A stretch of DNA of 64,000 nt, from NCBI RefSeq assembly GCF_002204795.1, contig NZ_NIXO01000017.1, positions 43,374 through 107,373 on the forward strand, in the 5' to 3' direction. Below, one piece after another: positions 19,205 to 28,244 of the stretch. The notes under the pieces were generated by a model. It did not search any database and was not told the origin of the DNA. It was given only the letters and a program-made list of their open reading frames with translations. Position 1 is the first letter of the stretch; the number at the start of each line of letters is the position of its first letter. Made by a program: the position numbers and the translations under genes. Source of the stretch: Pseudomonas sp. K2I15 (GTDB lineage Bacteria > Pseudomonadota > Gammaproteobacteria > Pseudomonadales > Pseudomonadaceae).

Positions 19205-20083
19205 ATGGCTAAAGACATCCTCTGTGCATTTGGCGTCGACGTCGACGCGGTCGCCGGCTGGCTCGGCTCCTATGGCGGCGAAGACTCCCCGGACGACATT
19301 TCCCGTGGCCTGTTCGCCGGTGAAATCGGCGCGCCACGCCTGCTCAAATTGTTCGAGCGCTACGGCCTGCGCACCACCTGGTTTATTCCTGGCCACTCGA
19401 TGGAAACCTTCCCCGAGCAGATGAAGGCGGTGGCCGACGCCGGCCACGAAATCGGTGTGCACGGCTACAGCCACGAAAACCCGATTGCGATGACGGCCGA
19501 GCAGGAAGAAATCGTTCTCGACAAGTCCATCGAACTGATCACCCAGGTCACCGGCAAACGCCCCACCGGCTACGTCGCGCCATGGTGGGAATTCAGCAAG
19601 GTCACCAACGAACTGCTGCTGAAAAAAGGCATTAAGTACGACCACAGCCTGATGCACAACGACTTCCACCCGTACTACGTGCGCAAGGGCGACAGCTGGA
19701 CCAAGATCGATTACAGCCAGCACCCCGACACCTGGATGAAACCCTTGGTGCGCGGCGAAGAAACCGACCTGGTGGAGATCCCGGCCAACTGGTACCTCGA
19801 CGACCTGCCGCCGATGATGTTCATCAAGAAAGCCCCCAACAGCCACGGCTTCGTCAACCCGCGTCACCTGGAAGAAATGTGGCGCGACCAGTTCGACTGG
19901 GTCTACCGCGAGCACGAACACGCGGTGTTCACCATGACCATCCACCCCGACGTTTCCGGCCGCCCGCAAGTGCTGTTGATGCTTGAACGGCTGATCGAAC
20001 ACATCCAGAGCCATGCCGGCGTGCGCTTCCTCACCTTCGACGAAATCGCCGATGACTTTATCCGCCGCCAACCGCGTACCTGA
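19205..20083 (+). CDS. PgdA/cyclic-imide-hydrolase-type metal deacetylase
   Basis: A 292-aa NodB-fold (polysaccharide deacetylase) hydrolase. The metal residues D14 (in GVDVDAVAG), H86 and H90 (HGYSH) fall at the same numbers I recall for Helicobacter PgdA (HP0310). There is no signal peptide, which argues against cell-wall deacetylation. Its length and sequence flavour resemble the 293-aa cyclic imide hydrolase of P. putida YZ-26, and a neighbouring amidase would fit imide to half-amide to diacid conversion. An allantoinase-like (PuuE) role is an alternative. GGAGA precedes the ATG. Confidence 0.78.
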   Translation: MAKDILCAFGVDVDAVAGWLGSYGGEDSPDDISRGLFAGEIGAPRLLKLFERYGLRTTWFIPGHSMETFPEQMKAVADAGHEIGVHGYSHENPIAMTAEQEEIVLDKSIELITQVTGKRPTGYVAPWWEFSKVTNELLLKKGIKYDHSLMHNDFHPYYVRKGDSWTKIDYSQHPDTWMKPLVRGEETDLVEIPANWYLDDLPPMMFIKKAPNSHGFVNPRHLEEMWRDQFDWVYREHEHAVFTMTIHPDVSGRPQVLLMLERLIEHIQSHAGVRFLTFDEIADDFIRRQPRT

Positions 20084-20125
20084 CACCTGTACCTAACCCC
20101 TGGCCCACCTTGCGAGGCGCGATTC

Positions 20126-21466
20126 ATGTCTATCTACAACAAGCTTGATCTGACTGGCTGGAAACCCCGGCAACTGACGCCCAAGGAAGTGCGTTTCGCC
20201 ACCTGGATCGCGTTTTTCGCCTGGGTGTTCGCAGTGTATGACTTCATCCTGTTCGGCACCTTACTGCCGGAAATCGGGCGGCACTTTAATTGGGGTGAAG
20301 TGGAGCAAGCGCAGATTGCGACATGGGTGGCGGTAGGCACCGCCGTGGTAGCGCTGGCCATCGGTCCGATCGTGGACAAGCTGGGTCGGCGCAAAGGGAT
20401 TATTTTCACCGTGGCCGGTTCGGCGATCTGCTCGGCACTGACCGCCATTGGCGGCGCGTGGGGCAAGTCTTCGCTGATCCTGATCCGTTCGCTGGGCGGC
20501 CTGGGTTATGCCGAGGAAACCGTTAACGCTACCTACCTGAGCGAGCTGTACGCCGCCTCTGACGACCCGAAACTGGCCAAGCGTCGCGGTTTTATCTACA
20601 GCCTGGTGCAAGGCGGCTGGCCGGTGGGCGCGTTGATCGCGGCAGGTTTGACAGCACTGTTGCTGCCGGTGATTGGCTGGCAGGGTTGCTTTGTGTTTGC
20701 GGCGATCCCGGCGATTGTGATTGCGGTCATGGCGCGCAAGCTTAAGGAGAGCCCGCAGTTTCAGATTCACCAGCGCATCAGCGAGCTGCGCAAAAGCGGC
20801 TCGGTGAAAGAAGCGCAGAACGTCGCCGTGACCTACGGCGTGGACTATGACGAACACAGCAAGGCCGGCCTCAAGGCCGCATTTCGTGGCCCCGCCCGCC
20901 GTGCAACGTTGGTGATTGGCGCGGCGCTGTTGCTCAACTGGGCGGCGATCCAGGTGTTCAGCGTGCTGGGTACTTCGGTGATCGTCAGCGTGCACCACAT
21001 CTCGTTCGAGAACTCGCTGATCATCCTCGTGCTGTCGAACCTGGTGGGTTACTGCGGTTACCTCAGCCACGGCTGGATGGGCGATAAGATCGGCCGCCGC
21101 AACGTGATCGGCCTGGGCTGGATGCTCGGCGGGCTGGCGTTTGCCGGGATGCTGTTTGGTCCGAGCAATATGGCGATGGTGGTTGGGCTGTACAGCCTGG
21201 GCCTGTTCTTCCTGATCGGGCCGTACTCGGCGGCGCTGTTTTTCATCAGCGAAAGTTTCCCCACCAGCATTCGTGCCACCGGTGGCGCGATCATCCATGC
21301 CATGGGGCCGATTGGTGCTGTGGTCGCAGGGTTCGGCGCTACTCAAGTGTTGTCGGCCGGCAGTGACTGGCAGACCGCCGCGCTGTGGTTCGGTGCGCTG
21401 CCGTGCTTCCTGTCCGGTGCGTTGATGTTTGCCGCGCGCCATGTGCGTCCGGAAACCGTCCAGTAA
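20126..21466 (+). CDS. MFS transporter
   Basis: A 446-aa major facilitator with twelve predicted membrane segments. It has the MFS loop motif [13 protein letters not shown] between helices 2 and 3 and [14 protein letters not shown] between helices 8 and 9. It resembles metabolite/H+ symporters of the sialate or aromatic-acid type. A long central loop (about residues 210-260) carries [20 protein letters not shown]. By position it probably imports the substrate of the amidase and imidase-like enzymes. Confidence 0.85.
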   Translation: MSIYNKLDLTGWKPRQLTPKEVRFATWIAFFAWVFAVYDFILFGTLLPEIGRHFNWGEVEQAQIATWVAVGTAVVALAIGPIVDKLGRRKGIIFTVAGSAICSALTAIGGAWGKSSLILIRSLGGLGYAEETVNATYLSELYAASDDPKLAKRRGFIYSLVQGGWPVGALIAAGLTALLLPVIGWQGCFVFAAIPAIVIAVMARKLKESPQFQIHQRISELRKSGSVKEAQNVAVTYGVDYDEHSKAGLKAAFRGPARRATLVIGAALLLNWAAIQVFSVLGTSVIVSVHHISFENSLIILVLSNLVGYCGYLSHGWMGDKIGRRNVIGLGWMLGGLAFAGMLFGPSNMAMVVGLYSLGLFFLIGPYSAALFFISESFPTSIRATGGAIIHAMGPIGAVVAGFGATQVLSAGSDWQTAALWFGALPCFLSGALMFAARHVRPETVQ

Positions 21467-21477
21467 GGAGTCATTTG

Positions 21478-22239
21478 ATGAGTCGTAAAGTTGCGTTGAT
21501 TACCGGTGCCGCCAGCGGCATCGGCCAGGCCCTCGCGGTGGCGTATGCCCGCAGCGGCGTGGCGGTGGTGGGCGGGTATTACCCGGCCGATCCCCATGAC
21601 CCGCATCACACCGTTGCGCTGGTGGAAGAGGCTGGCGGTGAATGCCTGATGTTGCCGCTGGATGTGGGCGACACCGCATCGGTGGATAACCTGGCTGCGC
21701 AGGCGATCCAGCACTTTGGTCGCCTCGATTACGCGGTGGCCAACGCAGGATTGTTGCGGCGTGCGCCGTTGCTGGAGATGACCGACGAGCTGTGGAACGA
21801 GATGCTCAACGTCGACCTGACCGGGGTGATGCGCACCTTCCGGGCGGCGACCCGGCATATGCATGAAGGCGGCGCGTTGGTGGCGATTTCGTCGATTGCC
21901 GGTGGTGTGTATGGCTGGCAGGAGCATGCGCACTATGCGGCGGCGAAGGCGGGCGTGCCGGGGTTATGCCGGTCGCTGGCGGTGGAATTGGCGCCGTTGG
22001 GGATTCGCTGCAACGCGGTGATTCCGGGGTTGATCGAGACGCCGCAGTCGCTGGATGCGAAGAACTCCCTGGGGCCGGAAGGGCTGGCGAAAGCGGCGCG
22101 GGCGATACCGCTGGGCCGGGTAGGGCGGGCGGATGAAGTGGCGTCCCTGGTGCGGTTTTTGACCAGTGAGGAGTCGAGTTACCTGACCGGGCAGAGCATT
22201 GTGATTGATGGTGGGCTGACCGTGCGCTGGCCGGATTAA
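21478..22239 (+). CDS. SDR-family oxidoreductase 1
   Basis: A 253-aa classical short-chain dehydrogenase. It has the cofactor motif TGAASGIGQ at about residues 9-17, VANAG, catalytic serine in VAISSIAGG, and Tyr/Lys in HYAAAKAG. It ends with the usual [13 protein letters not shown] 21478 follows AAGGAG. It lies 11 bases after the MFS gene. Acidic residues typical of NAD-specific enzymes are not clear, so the cofactor is uncertain; the substrate is unknown. Confidence 0.85.
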   Translation: MSRKVALITGAASGIGQALAVAYARSGVAVVGGYYPADPHDPHHTVALVEEAGGECLMLPLDVGDTASVDNLAAQAIQHFGRLDYAVANAGLLRRAPLLEMTDELWNEMLNVDLTGVMRTFRAATRHMHEGGALVAISSIAGGVYGWQEHAHYAAAKAGVPGLCRSLAVELAPLGIRCNAVIPGLIETPQSLDAKNSLGPEGLAKAARAIPLGRVGRADEVASLVRFLTSEESSYLTGQSIVIDGGLTVRWPD

Positions 22240-22251
22240 CCCCCGGTTTTA

Positions 22252-22280
22252 AGCCGGACTCGCTCCCACATTTTTGACCG
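22252..22280. repeat. Solitary REP remnant
   Basis: AAGCCGGACTCGCTCCCACA is a degraded single REP between the two SDR genes, with no inverted partner. It lies inside the apparent operon. Confidence 0.55.
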
Positions 22281-22312
22281 CGTTCGCCGTTTGATTATTT
22301 AAGGAGTTCACC

Positions 22313-23062
22313 ATGCCCCAACTCTCTAACCGCCGCGCCGTCATCACCGGCGCCGGCAGCGGTATCGGCGCCGCCATCGCCCGTGCCTACGCCATCGAAG
22401 GCGCACGCCTGCTATTGGCCGACCGCGACGCCGCAAGCCTCGCCGAAACCGCGATCACCTGCCGCAACCTCGGTGCTGAAGTCCTCGAATGCGTGGCCGA
22501 CGTCGGCACCGTCGACGGCGCCCAGGCCAGCGTCGATGCCTGCGTCACCCACTACGGCGGCATCGACATCCTGGTCAACAACGCCGGCATGCTCACCCAG
22601 GCCCGTTGCGTCGACCTCACCATAGGCATGTGGAACGACATGCTGCGCGTCGACCTCACCAGCGTGTTCGTCGCCAGCCAGCGCGCCTTGCCCCACATGA
22701 TCGCCCAGCGCTGGGGCCGGATCATCAACGTCGCCTCGCAACTGGGCATCAAGGGCGGCGCCGAGCTGACGCACTATGCGGCGGCCAAGGCGGGCGTGAT
22801 CGGTTTCACCAAATCCCTGGCGCTGGAAGTGGCCAAGGACAACGTGCTGGTCAACGCCATCGCCCCCGGGCCGATTGAGACGCCGTTGGTAGGCGGCATC
22901 AGCGACACCTGGAAACGCGCCAAGGCCGCCGAGTTGCCCTTGGGCCGTTTCGGCCTGGCGGACGAAGTGGCGCCCACCGCCGTGCTGCTGGCGAGTGAGC
23001 CGGGCGGCAACCTGTTCGTCGGCCAGACCCTGGGCCCGAACTCCGGCGATGTCATGCCATGA
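22313..23062 (+). CDS. SDR-family oxidoreductase 2
   Basis: A 249-aa short-chain dehydrogenase with ITGAGSGIGAAIARAYA at the N-terminus, LVNNAG, serine in NVASQLG, and Tyr/Lys in [14 protein letters not shown] after beta-2 has an acidic residue that favours NAD(H). AAGGAG precedes the ATG. It is a different subgroup from the SDR upstream, so the operon encodes two non-identical dehydrogenases, perhaps for two successive alcohol or keto steps. Confidence 0.86.
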   Translation: MPQLSNRRAVITGAGSGIGAAIARAYAIEGARLLLADRDAASLAETAITCRNLGAEVLECVADVGTVDGAQASVDACVTHYGGIDILVNNAGMLTQARCVDLTIGMWNDMLRVDLTSVFVASQRALPHMIAQRWGRIINVASQLGIKGGAELTHYAAAKAGVIGFTKSLALEVAKDNVLVNAIAPGPIETPLVGGISDTWKRAKAAELPLGRFGLADEVAPTAVLLASEPGGNLFVGQTLGPNSGDVMP

Positions 23063-23075
23063 GCGGGCAATAAGC

Positions 23076-23378
23076 ATGTGCGGACTCTGCGGCCTGCTGG
23101 GCGAAGACCTGCACTGGAGTGACCCCTTGGGCGATGAGTTGCCCCGGCGCCGCGAGCGCCTGCGCCGAATCGCCGCGATCAACCAGGTGCTGGCGGTGTT
23201 CCGGCTCAAGGTCGAAGACTTCCAGGGCGCGTCCTATCTGCTGCTGGGCGCCACCGGCAAACAGGAACTGGCCAGCGGCCTGGATCAGCTGTGGCGGGCG
23301 GCAGAGACCATGCTCGGTCGGCCGCTGGACCCTCTTGATCCCCAATTACTCGACCATTTGGAACACGGTCTTCTGTAG
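23076..23378 (+). CDS. Small protein with MCGLCG start, unknown function
   Basis: A 100-aa protein I do not recognise. It begins MCGLCGLLGEDLHW, so Cys2 would be exposed after Met removal and a CxxC pair is present. The rest is helical and charged (RRRERLRRIAAINQVLAVF). The start resembles the N-terminal Cys of class II amidotransferases, but the protein is far too short for that fold. It lies 13 bases after SDR 2 and before a CobW GTPase, so metal binding is one idea. Its stop codon TAG is the TGTAG edge of a REP element. Confidence 0.65.
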   Translation: MCGLCGLLGEDLHWSDPLGDELPRRRERLRRIAAINQVLAVFRLKVEDFQGASYLLLGATGKQELASGLDQLWRAAETMLGRPLDPLDPQLLDHLEHGLL

Positions 23379-23474
23379 AAGCGAGCGTGCTCGCGAAAAA
23401 CTTCAACGATAACGCGCCCTGTCTGGTTAAACGCGGCGTTCTCAGGTTTTTCGCGAGCAAGCTCGCTCCTACAG
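23373..23474. repeat. REPIN of the TGTAGGAGCGAGC subtype
   Basis: Arms CTGTAGAAGCGAGCGTGCTC... (23373-23401) and its near-complement (23446-23474) read GTTTTTCGCGAGCAAGCTCG... on the right. This is a third REP subtype in the window. The left edge supplies the stop codon of the small MCGLCG gene. The element lies within the apparent operon, 24 bases before the cobW start. Confidence 0.9.
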
Positions 23475-23497
23475 GGGGCCAGCAACGAGGTAGAAAT

Positions 23498-24472
23498 ATG
23501 AGCATCGCCCTCAACGTCATCACCGGCTTTCTCGGCAGCGGCAAGACCACCTTGCTCAAGCGCTTGCTGCAAGGCGAAAGCCTCGGCGACACGGCGTTGC
23601 TGATCAATGAGTTCGGTGACGTCGGCATCGACCATTTGTTGGTGGAAGAGGTCGCGCCGGACACGGTGCTGCTGCCCAGCGGTTGCGTCTGCTGTTCGAT
23701 TCGCGGCGAGTTGAAAGACGCCTTGCTCGGCCTGTTGCAGCGCCGTGAGCGGGGCGAGATTCCGGCCTTCAAACGGGTGATCCTGGAAACCACCGGCCTG
23801 GCCGACCCGGCGCCGATCCTCGCCACCTTGAACAACGACGTGCAACTGCGCGGGCGCTTTCATATCGGCCTGGTGGTGACGTTGGTAGACGCCAGCCATG
23901 CCGCCTTGCAAGAGCGCCTGCACCCTGAATGGCTGGCCCAAGTGGCCGCCGCCGATCGCCTGCTGTTGAGCAAGACCGACCTCGTCGACGACTGTGCCCC
24001 ACTGCGCGCGCACTTGCAGGCACTGAACGCCGGTACGCCGATCCTCAACACCTGTGATATCGACAGCGGTGAACAACTGCTGCTCGGCGAAGGCCTGCGC
24101 AGCGCCGAACCCGCTGCCGAGGTCAGCCGCTGGAAACTCCATCAAACCACCGCCGCCAACCACGGCGCCGCGCAAGTCTGTTGCCTGACCTTCGACCAGC
24201 CGCTGGATTGGGTCGGTTTCGGGGTCTGGTTATCGATGCTGCTAAGATGCCACGGCGAACGTATTCTTCGCGTCAAAGGACTGCTCAACGTGAACGCAAG
24301 TTTGGCTCCCATCGTCATCCATGGCGTGCAGCATTGCCTGCATGCCCCGGTTCACCTGCCTGCCTGGCCGGGCACCGATCGGCAATCGCGCCTGGTGTTT
24401 ATCCTGCGCGGGCTTGACCCGGCGTTGCTGCGTCGCTCCTTTGACGTGTTCTCCAGAAGGTTCGCCGCATGA
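23498..24472 (+). CDS. CobW/COG0523-family GTPase
   Basis: A 324-aa G3E-family GTPase. The P-loop GFLGSGKTT is at residues 10-18, the metal motif CVCC at 63-66 in LPSGCVCCSIRG, then ETTGLADPAPI, and LSKTDLVD as the base-specificity motif. The CobW C-terminal domain follows. Such proteins deliver metals or activate metalloenzymes; P47K homologues accompany nitrile hydratases. No nitrile hydratase is present, so the nearby metal-dependent deacetylase/imidase is a possible client. ATG 23498 follows GAGG; the upstream open frame is REP sequence. It overlaps the next gene by 4 bases. Confidence 0.88.
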   Translation: MSIALNVITGFLGSGKTTLLKRLLQGESLGDTALLINEFGDVGIDHLLVEEVAPDTVLLPSGCVCCSIRGELKDALLGLLQRRERGEIPAFKRVILETTGLADPAPILATLNNDVQLRGRFHIGLVVTLVDASHAALQERLHPEWLAQVAAADRLLLSKTDLVDDCAPLRAHLQALNAGTPILNTCDIDSGEQLLLGEGLRSAEPAAEVSRWKLHQTTAANHGAAQVCCLTFDQPLDWVGFGVWLSMLLRCHGERILRVKGLLNVNASLAPIVIHGVQHCLHAPVHLPAWPGTDRQSRLVFILRGLDPALLRRSFDVFSRRFAA

Positions 24473-25641
24473 TCACGCTTCGCGTCCTCGGCACCTCGGT
24501 AACCTTGCTCGAATGCCTGCGTGTACGCGCCGAGCAGGAGTTGGGCATTCGCCTGGTGTACCAGGTGTACGACGTCGAGCAGGCCCAGCGCATCGCGGTG
24601 ATGCAGCCTGACAGCTACGACCTCTACGACCAGTGGTTTCACAACGTCGATTTCGTGTGGCCAGCGCGTGCGATCCAGCCGATCGACACCCGGCGCATCG
24701 CGCTGTGGCACGAGATCAACGACCTGCCCAAGCGCGGGCGTTTGTCGGCCGACGACCGCCTGGGCAGCGGGAGTGTGCCCAGCGAGCGTCTGTTCGTGCA
24801 GCACGACGGCAGCCTCGGCAGCACTGTAACCGAACGCATCAGCATGCTGCCCCTGACCCACAACGCCGACAGTTTTGCCTACCGCCCGGAGCGTTTGCCC
24901 GAAGGCTTCAACCGCGCCAACGAGAGTTGGGGCTGGTTGCTGGACCCGGCTTGGGGCGCGCGTACTGCACTGCAAAGTGACGCCGCCATCGGTGCCCTCG
25001 ATGCCGCGCTGGCGGTGCAGGGCGCGGGGCTTGCGAGCTTCAAGGACATCGGCAACATGAGCATCGAAGAGATCGATGTGCTGGCCGATATCCTGGTGCG
25101 CAAGCAGAAGGAAGGGCACTTCGCGGCGTTCTGGTCCGATGACGAGGAGGCGGCGCAACTGATGCTCAGCCCGAGCATCGACATCCAGAGTTTGTGGTCA
25201 CCGACCCTGATGCGCCTGCATCGGGCCGGGGTCAAATATCGCCTGGCCGTGCCCCGTGAGGGCTATCGTGCCTGGTTCGGCGGGTTGTCGTTGTCGCGCC
25301 ATGCCAAGGGCCCAGTGCTGGATGCGGCCTATGCCTACCTCAACTGGTGGCTGTCCGGCTGGCCCGGCGCTGTGATGGCGCGCCAGGGTTATTACATCGG
25401 CAACCCGGCCCGCAGCCGCGATCACCTGAGCAGCGCCGAATGGGATTACTGGTACGCCGGCCTGCCCGCACGGGAAGAGCTGCTGGGCAGTGATGGCTTG
25501 CCGCTGATCGATGTGGGCGAAGTGCGCGACGGTGGCTCTTATGAGCAGCGCATGGGGCATATCGCGGTGTGGAACTCGGTGATGGACGAGCACAACTACC
25601 TGGTGCGGCGCTGGAGTGACTTCATGCGTGCTCGAATGTAG
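24469..25641 (+). CDS. Solute-binding-protein-like protein without signal peptide
   Basis: A 390-aa protein resembling PotD/type 2 periplasmic binding proteins (SYDLYDQWFHNVDFVWPARA, LPLTHNADSFAYRP, WGWLLDPAWGARTALQ, and AYAYLNWWLSGWPGAVMARQ). It begins MITLRVLGTSVTLLEC with no cleavable leader, and its ATG overlaps the cobW stop, so an upstream leader is excluded. No ABC permease or ATPase is nearby. It is probably cytoplasmic: a ligand sensor, a chaperone-like partner of CobW, or a repurposed binding protein. Confidence 0.75.
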   Translation: MITLRVLGTSVTLLECLRVRAEQELGIRLVYQVYDVEQAQRIAVMQPDSYDLYDQWFHNVDFVWPARAIQPIDTRRIALWHEINDLPKRGRLSADDRLGSGSVPSERLFVQHDGSLGSTVTERISMLPLTHNADSFAYRPERLPEGFNRANESWGWLLDPAWGARTALQSDAAIGALDAALAVQGAGLASFKDIGNMSIEEIDVLADILVRKQKEGHFAAFWSDDEEAAQLMLSPSIDIQSLWSPTLMRLHRAGVKYRLAVPREGYRAWFGGLSLSRHAKGPVLDAAYAYLNWWLSGWPGAVMARQGYYIGNPARSRDHLSSAEWDYWYAGLPAREELLGSDGLPLIDVGEVRDGGSYEQRMGHIAVWNSVMDEHNYLVRRWSDFMRARM

Positions 25642-25791
25642 ATATGGCGATATGTCGCCAATTTAATGACGCTAAAGTCCCTATATTTATTGGGTGCACT
25701 TCTTCTCTCGCACAGCTAATCTGCATAATTCTAATATCCTTTTGAAAAGGATATTTATTTGACGCCGATTCAGCTGTCGCGAGGGACGCGT

Positions 25792-28182
25792 ATGACGAAG
25801 GGACGTTTCAGCTGGAGGGGGCAGGCGCTGCCAGAGGGCAACAAAATGAGGTGGCGCCATACGTTTCAAACCCGGATCGCCGGGGTGCTGGCGCTGCTGT
25901 TGCTGGTGGTGGTGGCGGCAGTGTATTTCGCGGTGAAGACCGCGACCAATCGCGCCGTGGAAAACCAGGCCCGGGTGCAGTTGGAAACGGGCAGCCAAGT
26001 GTTCGAACGCTTGCTCGACCTGCGTGGCCGGCGCCTGCAATACGGCTTGAACTGGCTTACGGCGGACCTGCCTTTTCGTCAGTCTGTCGCTGAGGGCGAG
26101 CCCGCCGAAATTCTCGCCGCCCTGCGCCGGCATGGCACCGGCCTGACGTCCAGTGAAGTGTTTGTGTTGGGCCTCGACGGGCAGGTGATGGTCAGCACGT
26201 TACAGGCGCTGACCCCCGGCCAGCCCTTTCCCTATAACGATGCCTTGCGCCTGGCCCGGCGCAGTGGCCTGCAAATGTTGATTGTGGCCCTGGATGGCCG
26301 GCCTTTTCTGCTGGTGCAGCAGGAAGTCGTCGACCCCGCACCGATTGCCCGTGTCGCCATGGGCCTTCCCATGGACGAAGTGTTTGCCAGTGAACTGCGC
26401 TCCATGAGCAACCTGGAAGTGTCGTTCATCAGCACACAGAACGGCCAGCGGGGCGAGCTGTTCAGCACCCAGCCGGAGGCCTTTGAGGCATCGATCGTCA
26501 GTGATTTGCAGGGCACCTACATCAACCCGGTGCCGCAACTGAACCTGTTTCACGGCCAGCGTTATCTCAGCCAGGTGCTGCCTTTGGGCAACACCGCAGA
26601 CGGCGGTGAGGTGCGGGTGCTGCTGCAAAGCCCGCTGGACCACGCCCTTGAATCCTTCGCGCCGCTGGACCGGCAATTTCTCGCGATAGCCCTGGTGGTG
26701 CTGCTGGTGTCGCTGGCGGGCGCGTTGTTTTTGGCGCGTCGGGTGTCGCGCCCACTCAACGCGCTGGTGCAGGCGGCCGAACGTATTGGTGCCGGTGACT
26801 ACCTTACGCCGGTGCGGGTACGCAGCCATGATGAGTTCGGCCTGCTGGCCCAGGCTTTCAACGCCATGCAAACCGGGATCGCCGTGCGCGAACGGCAACT
26901 GGCCCACAACGCCCTGCACGACCCGCTCACCGGCCTGCCCAACCGGGCGTTGGCCATGGAGCGCTTGGGCAGCGCCATCAGCGCCGGCCGGCCCGTGGTG
27001 TTGCTGTACCTGGGGATTGAAAACTACCGGGTGATCAACGAAGGCTACGGCCCGGAAGGTGTGGAAGAAATGCTCCGCGAAGCCAGCCGCTGCCTGCTGT
27101 CGAGCCTGTCGGCCAGCGACACTGCCGCGCGCATCACCGGCAGCGAGTTTTTGCTGCTGCTGGAAAACACCGAGATCGACCGCGTCGTGGCCTTGGCTGA
27201 CCGCTTGTATGGGCTGTTGACCGAGCCCCAGCGCATTGGCGACACTGAACTGCGCCACGAAGTGAGCATCGGCATCGCCGCTTACCCTGCCGATGGCCAG
27301 CAGGTCGAAGAACTGATCAGCCGCGCCGCCATTGCCCGTCACGATGCTGCGGCGTTACCGGGCTATTTGCAGATCTACCAGCAAGACCGCGACCTCGCTC
27401 ACCAGCGCCAGATCACCCTGATCCGCGACCTGCGCCGGGCGGCGGCAGAGGGCGAGTTGTACCTGTGTTATCAGCCCAAACTCGACCTGCACCATGGCCA
27501 AGTGCGCCAGGGTGAAGCGCTGTTGCGCTGGCAGCATCCGAGCCTGGGCCTGGTGTCTCCGGCCGAATTCATTCCCCTGGCCGAGCGCACCGGTAGCATG
27601 GGCAACCTTACTCACTGGGTGATCGAAGAAGCCATTCGGCAATTGGCCGAGTGGGAGGTGCGCGGGTTGCAGGTGCAGTTGTCGGTGAACATCTCGGTGG
27701 ACGACCTGGCCGATGACAGCCTGGCCCTGCGGGTTACCGAACTGTTGGCGCACTACCGCGTATCGGCCCGGCGACTGATTTTTGAAATCACCGAAAGCGC
27801 GATCATGCACAACCCGGCCCAGGCCCTCAGCGTGCTGGAGCAACTGCGCGGCTGTGGCATCAGCCTGTCGGTGGACGACTTCGGCACCGGCTATTCATCC
27901 CTGGCGCAACTGCAACGCCTGCCGGTGCAGGAGCTGAAGATCGACCAGTCATTCGTGCGCAACCTCGACAGCACCTCCGGTGACGGCGTGATCGTGCGCT
28001 CGACCATCGAAATGAGCCACAACCTGGGGCTCAAGGTGGTGGCCGAAGGCGTGGAGTTCGAGCCGAGCCTCAAGCTACTCAAGCTCTGGAAGTGCGACAC
28101 GGCCCAAGGCTATTTGATCAGCCGGCCGTTGAATGCCATGGCCTTTGAAATGTGGATGCGCCGTGAGCGCGCGCCGGTGTAA
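25792..28182 (+). CDS. Membrane c-di-GMP phosphodiesterase (HAMP, degenerate GGDEF, EAL)
   Basis: A 796-aa signalling protein: a membrane helix (VLALLLLVVVAAVYFAV), periplasmic sensor region, second helix (FLAIALVVLLVSLAGALFLA), HAMP, GGDEF domain and EAL domain. The GGDEF signature is TGSEF, so cyclase activity is unlikely. The EAL domain keeps EALLRW, the asparagine in SVNISVDD, DDFGTGYSS, LKID and AEGVE, so it should hydrolyse c-di-GMP. The start is uncertain: ATG 25792 follows GAGGGA, ATG 25846 follows GAGGG, and TTG 25759 is less likely. It lies 150 bases after the binding-protein gene. Confidence 0.87.
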   Translation: MTKGRFSWRGQALPEGNKMRWRHTFQTRIAGVLALLLLVVVAAVYFAVKTATNRAVENQARVQLETGSQVFERLLDLRGRRLQYGLNWLTADLPFRQSVAEGEPAEILAALRRHGTGLTSSEVFVLGLDGQVMVSTLQALTPGQPFPYNDALRLARRSGLQMLIVALDGRPFLLVQQEVVDPAPIARVAMGLPMDEVFASELRSMSNLEVSFISTQNGQRGELFSTQPEAFEASIVSDLQGTYINPVPQLNLFHGQRYLSQVLPLGNTADGGEVRVLLQSPLDHALESFAPLDRQFLAIALVVLLVSLAGALFLARRVSRPLNALVQAAERIGAGDYLTPVRVRSHDEFGLLAQAFNAMQTGIAVRERQLAHNALHDPLTGLPNRALAMERLGSAISAGRPVVLLYLGIENYRVINEGYGPEGVEEMLREASRCLLSSLSASDTAARITGSEFLLLLENTEIDRVVALADRLYGLLTEPQRIGDTELRHEVSIGIAAYPADGQQVEELISRAAIARHDAAALPGYLQIYQQDRDLAHQRQITLIRDLRRAAAEGELYLCYQPKLDLHHGQVRQGEALLRWQHPSLGLVSPAEFIPLAERTGSMGNLTHWVIEEAIRQLAEWEVRGLQVQLSVNISVDDLADDSLALRVTELLAHYRVSARRLIFEITESAIMHNPAQALSVLEQLRGCGISLSVDDFGTGYSSLAQLQRLPVQELKIDQSFVRNLDSTSGDGVIVRSTIEMSHNLGLKVVAEGVEFEPSLKLLKLWKCDTAQGYLISRPLNAMAFEMWMRRERAPV

Positions 28183-28191
28183 ACGGCACAA

Positions 28192-28227
28192 AAAAAGGCG
28201 GCTACCCACTCAGGTAGCCGCCTTTTT
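28192..28227. terminator. Bidirectional terminator between EAL gene and gcd
   Basis: AAAAAGGCGGCTACC and GGTAGCCGCCTTTTT form a 15-bp perfect stem around CACTCA, with A and T runs on both sides. It serves the two convergent genes. Confidence 0.93.
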
Positions 28228-28244
28228 ATTACCGCCGGTTTTAC

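Noticed and set aside
23387..23497. Longer CobW start
   Set aside because: It lies within REP sequence; the P-loop should start about 10 residues from the N-terminus, as it does with ATG 23498.
23498..24472. CobW as nitrile hydratase activator (P47K) with the amidase as its pathway partner
   Set aside because: No nitrile hydratase alpha or beta subunit gene is present in the window.
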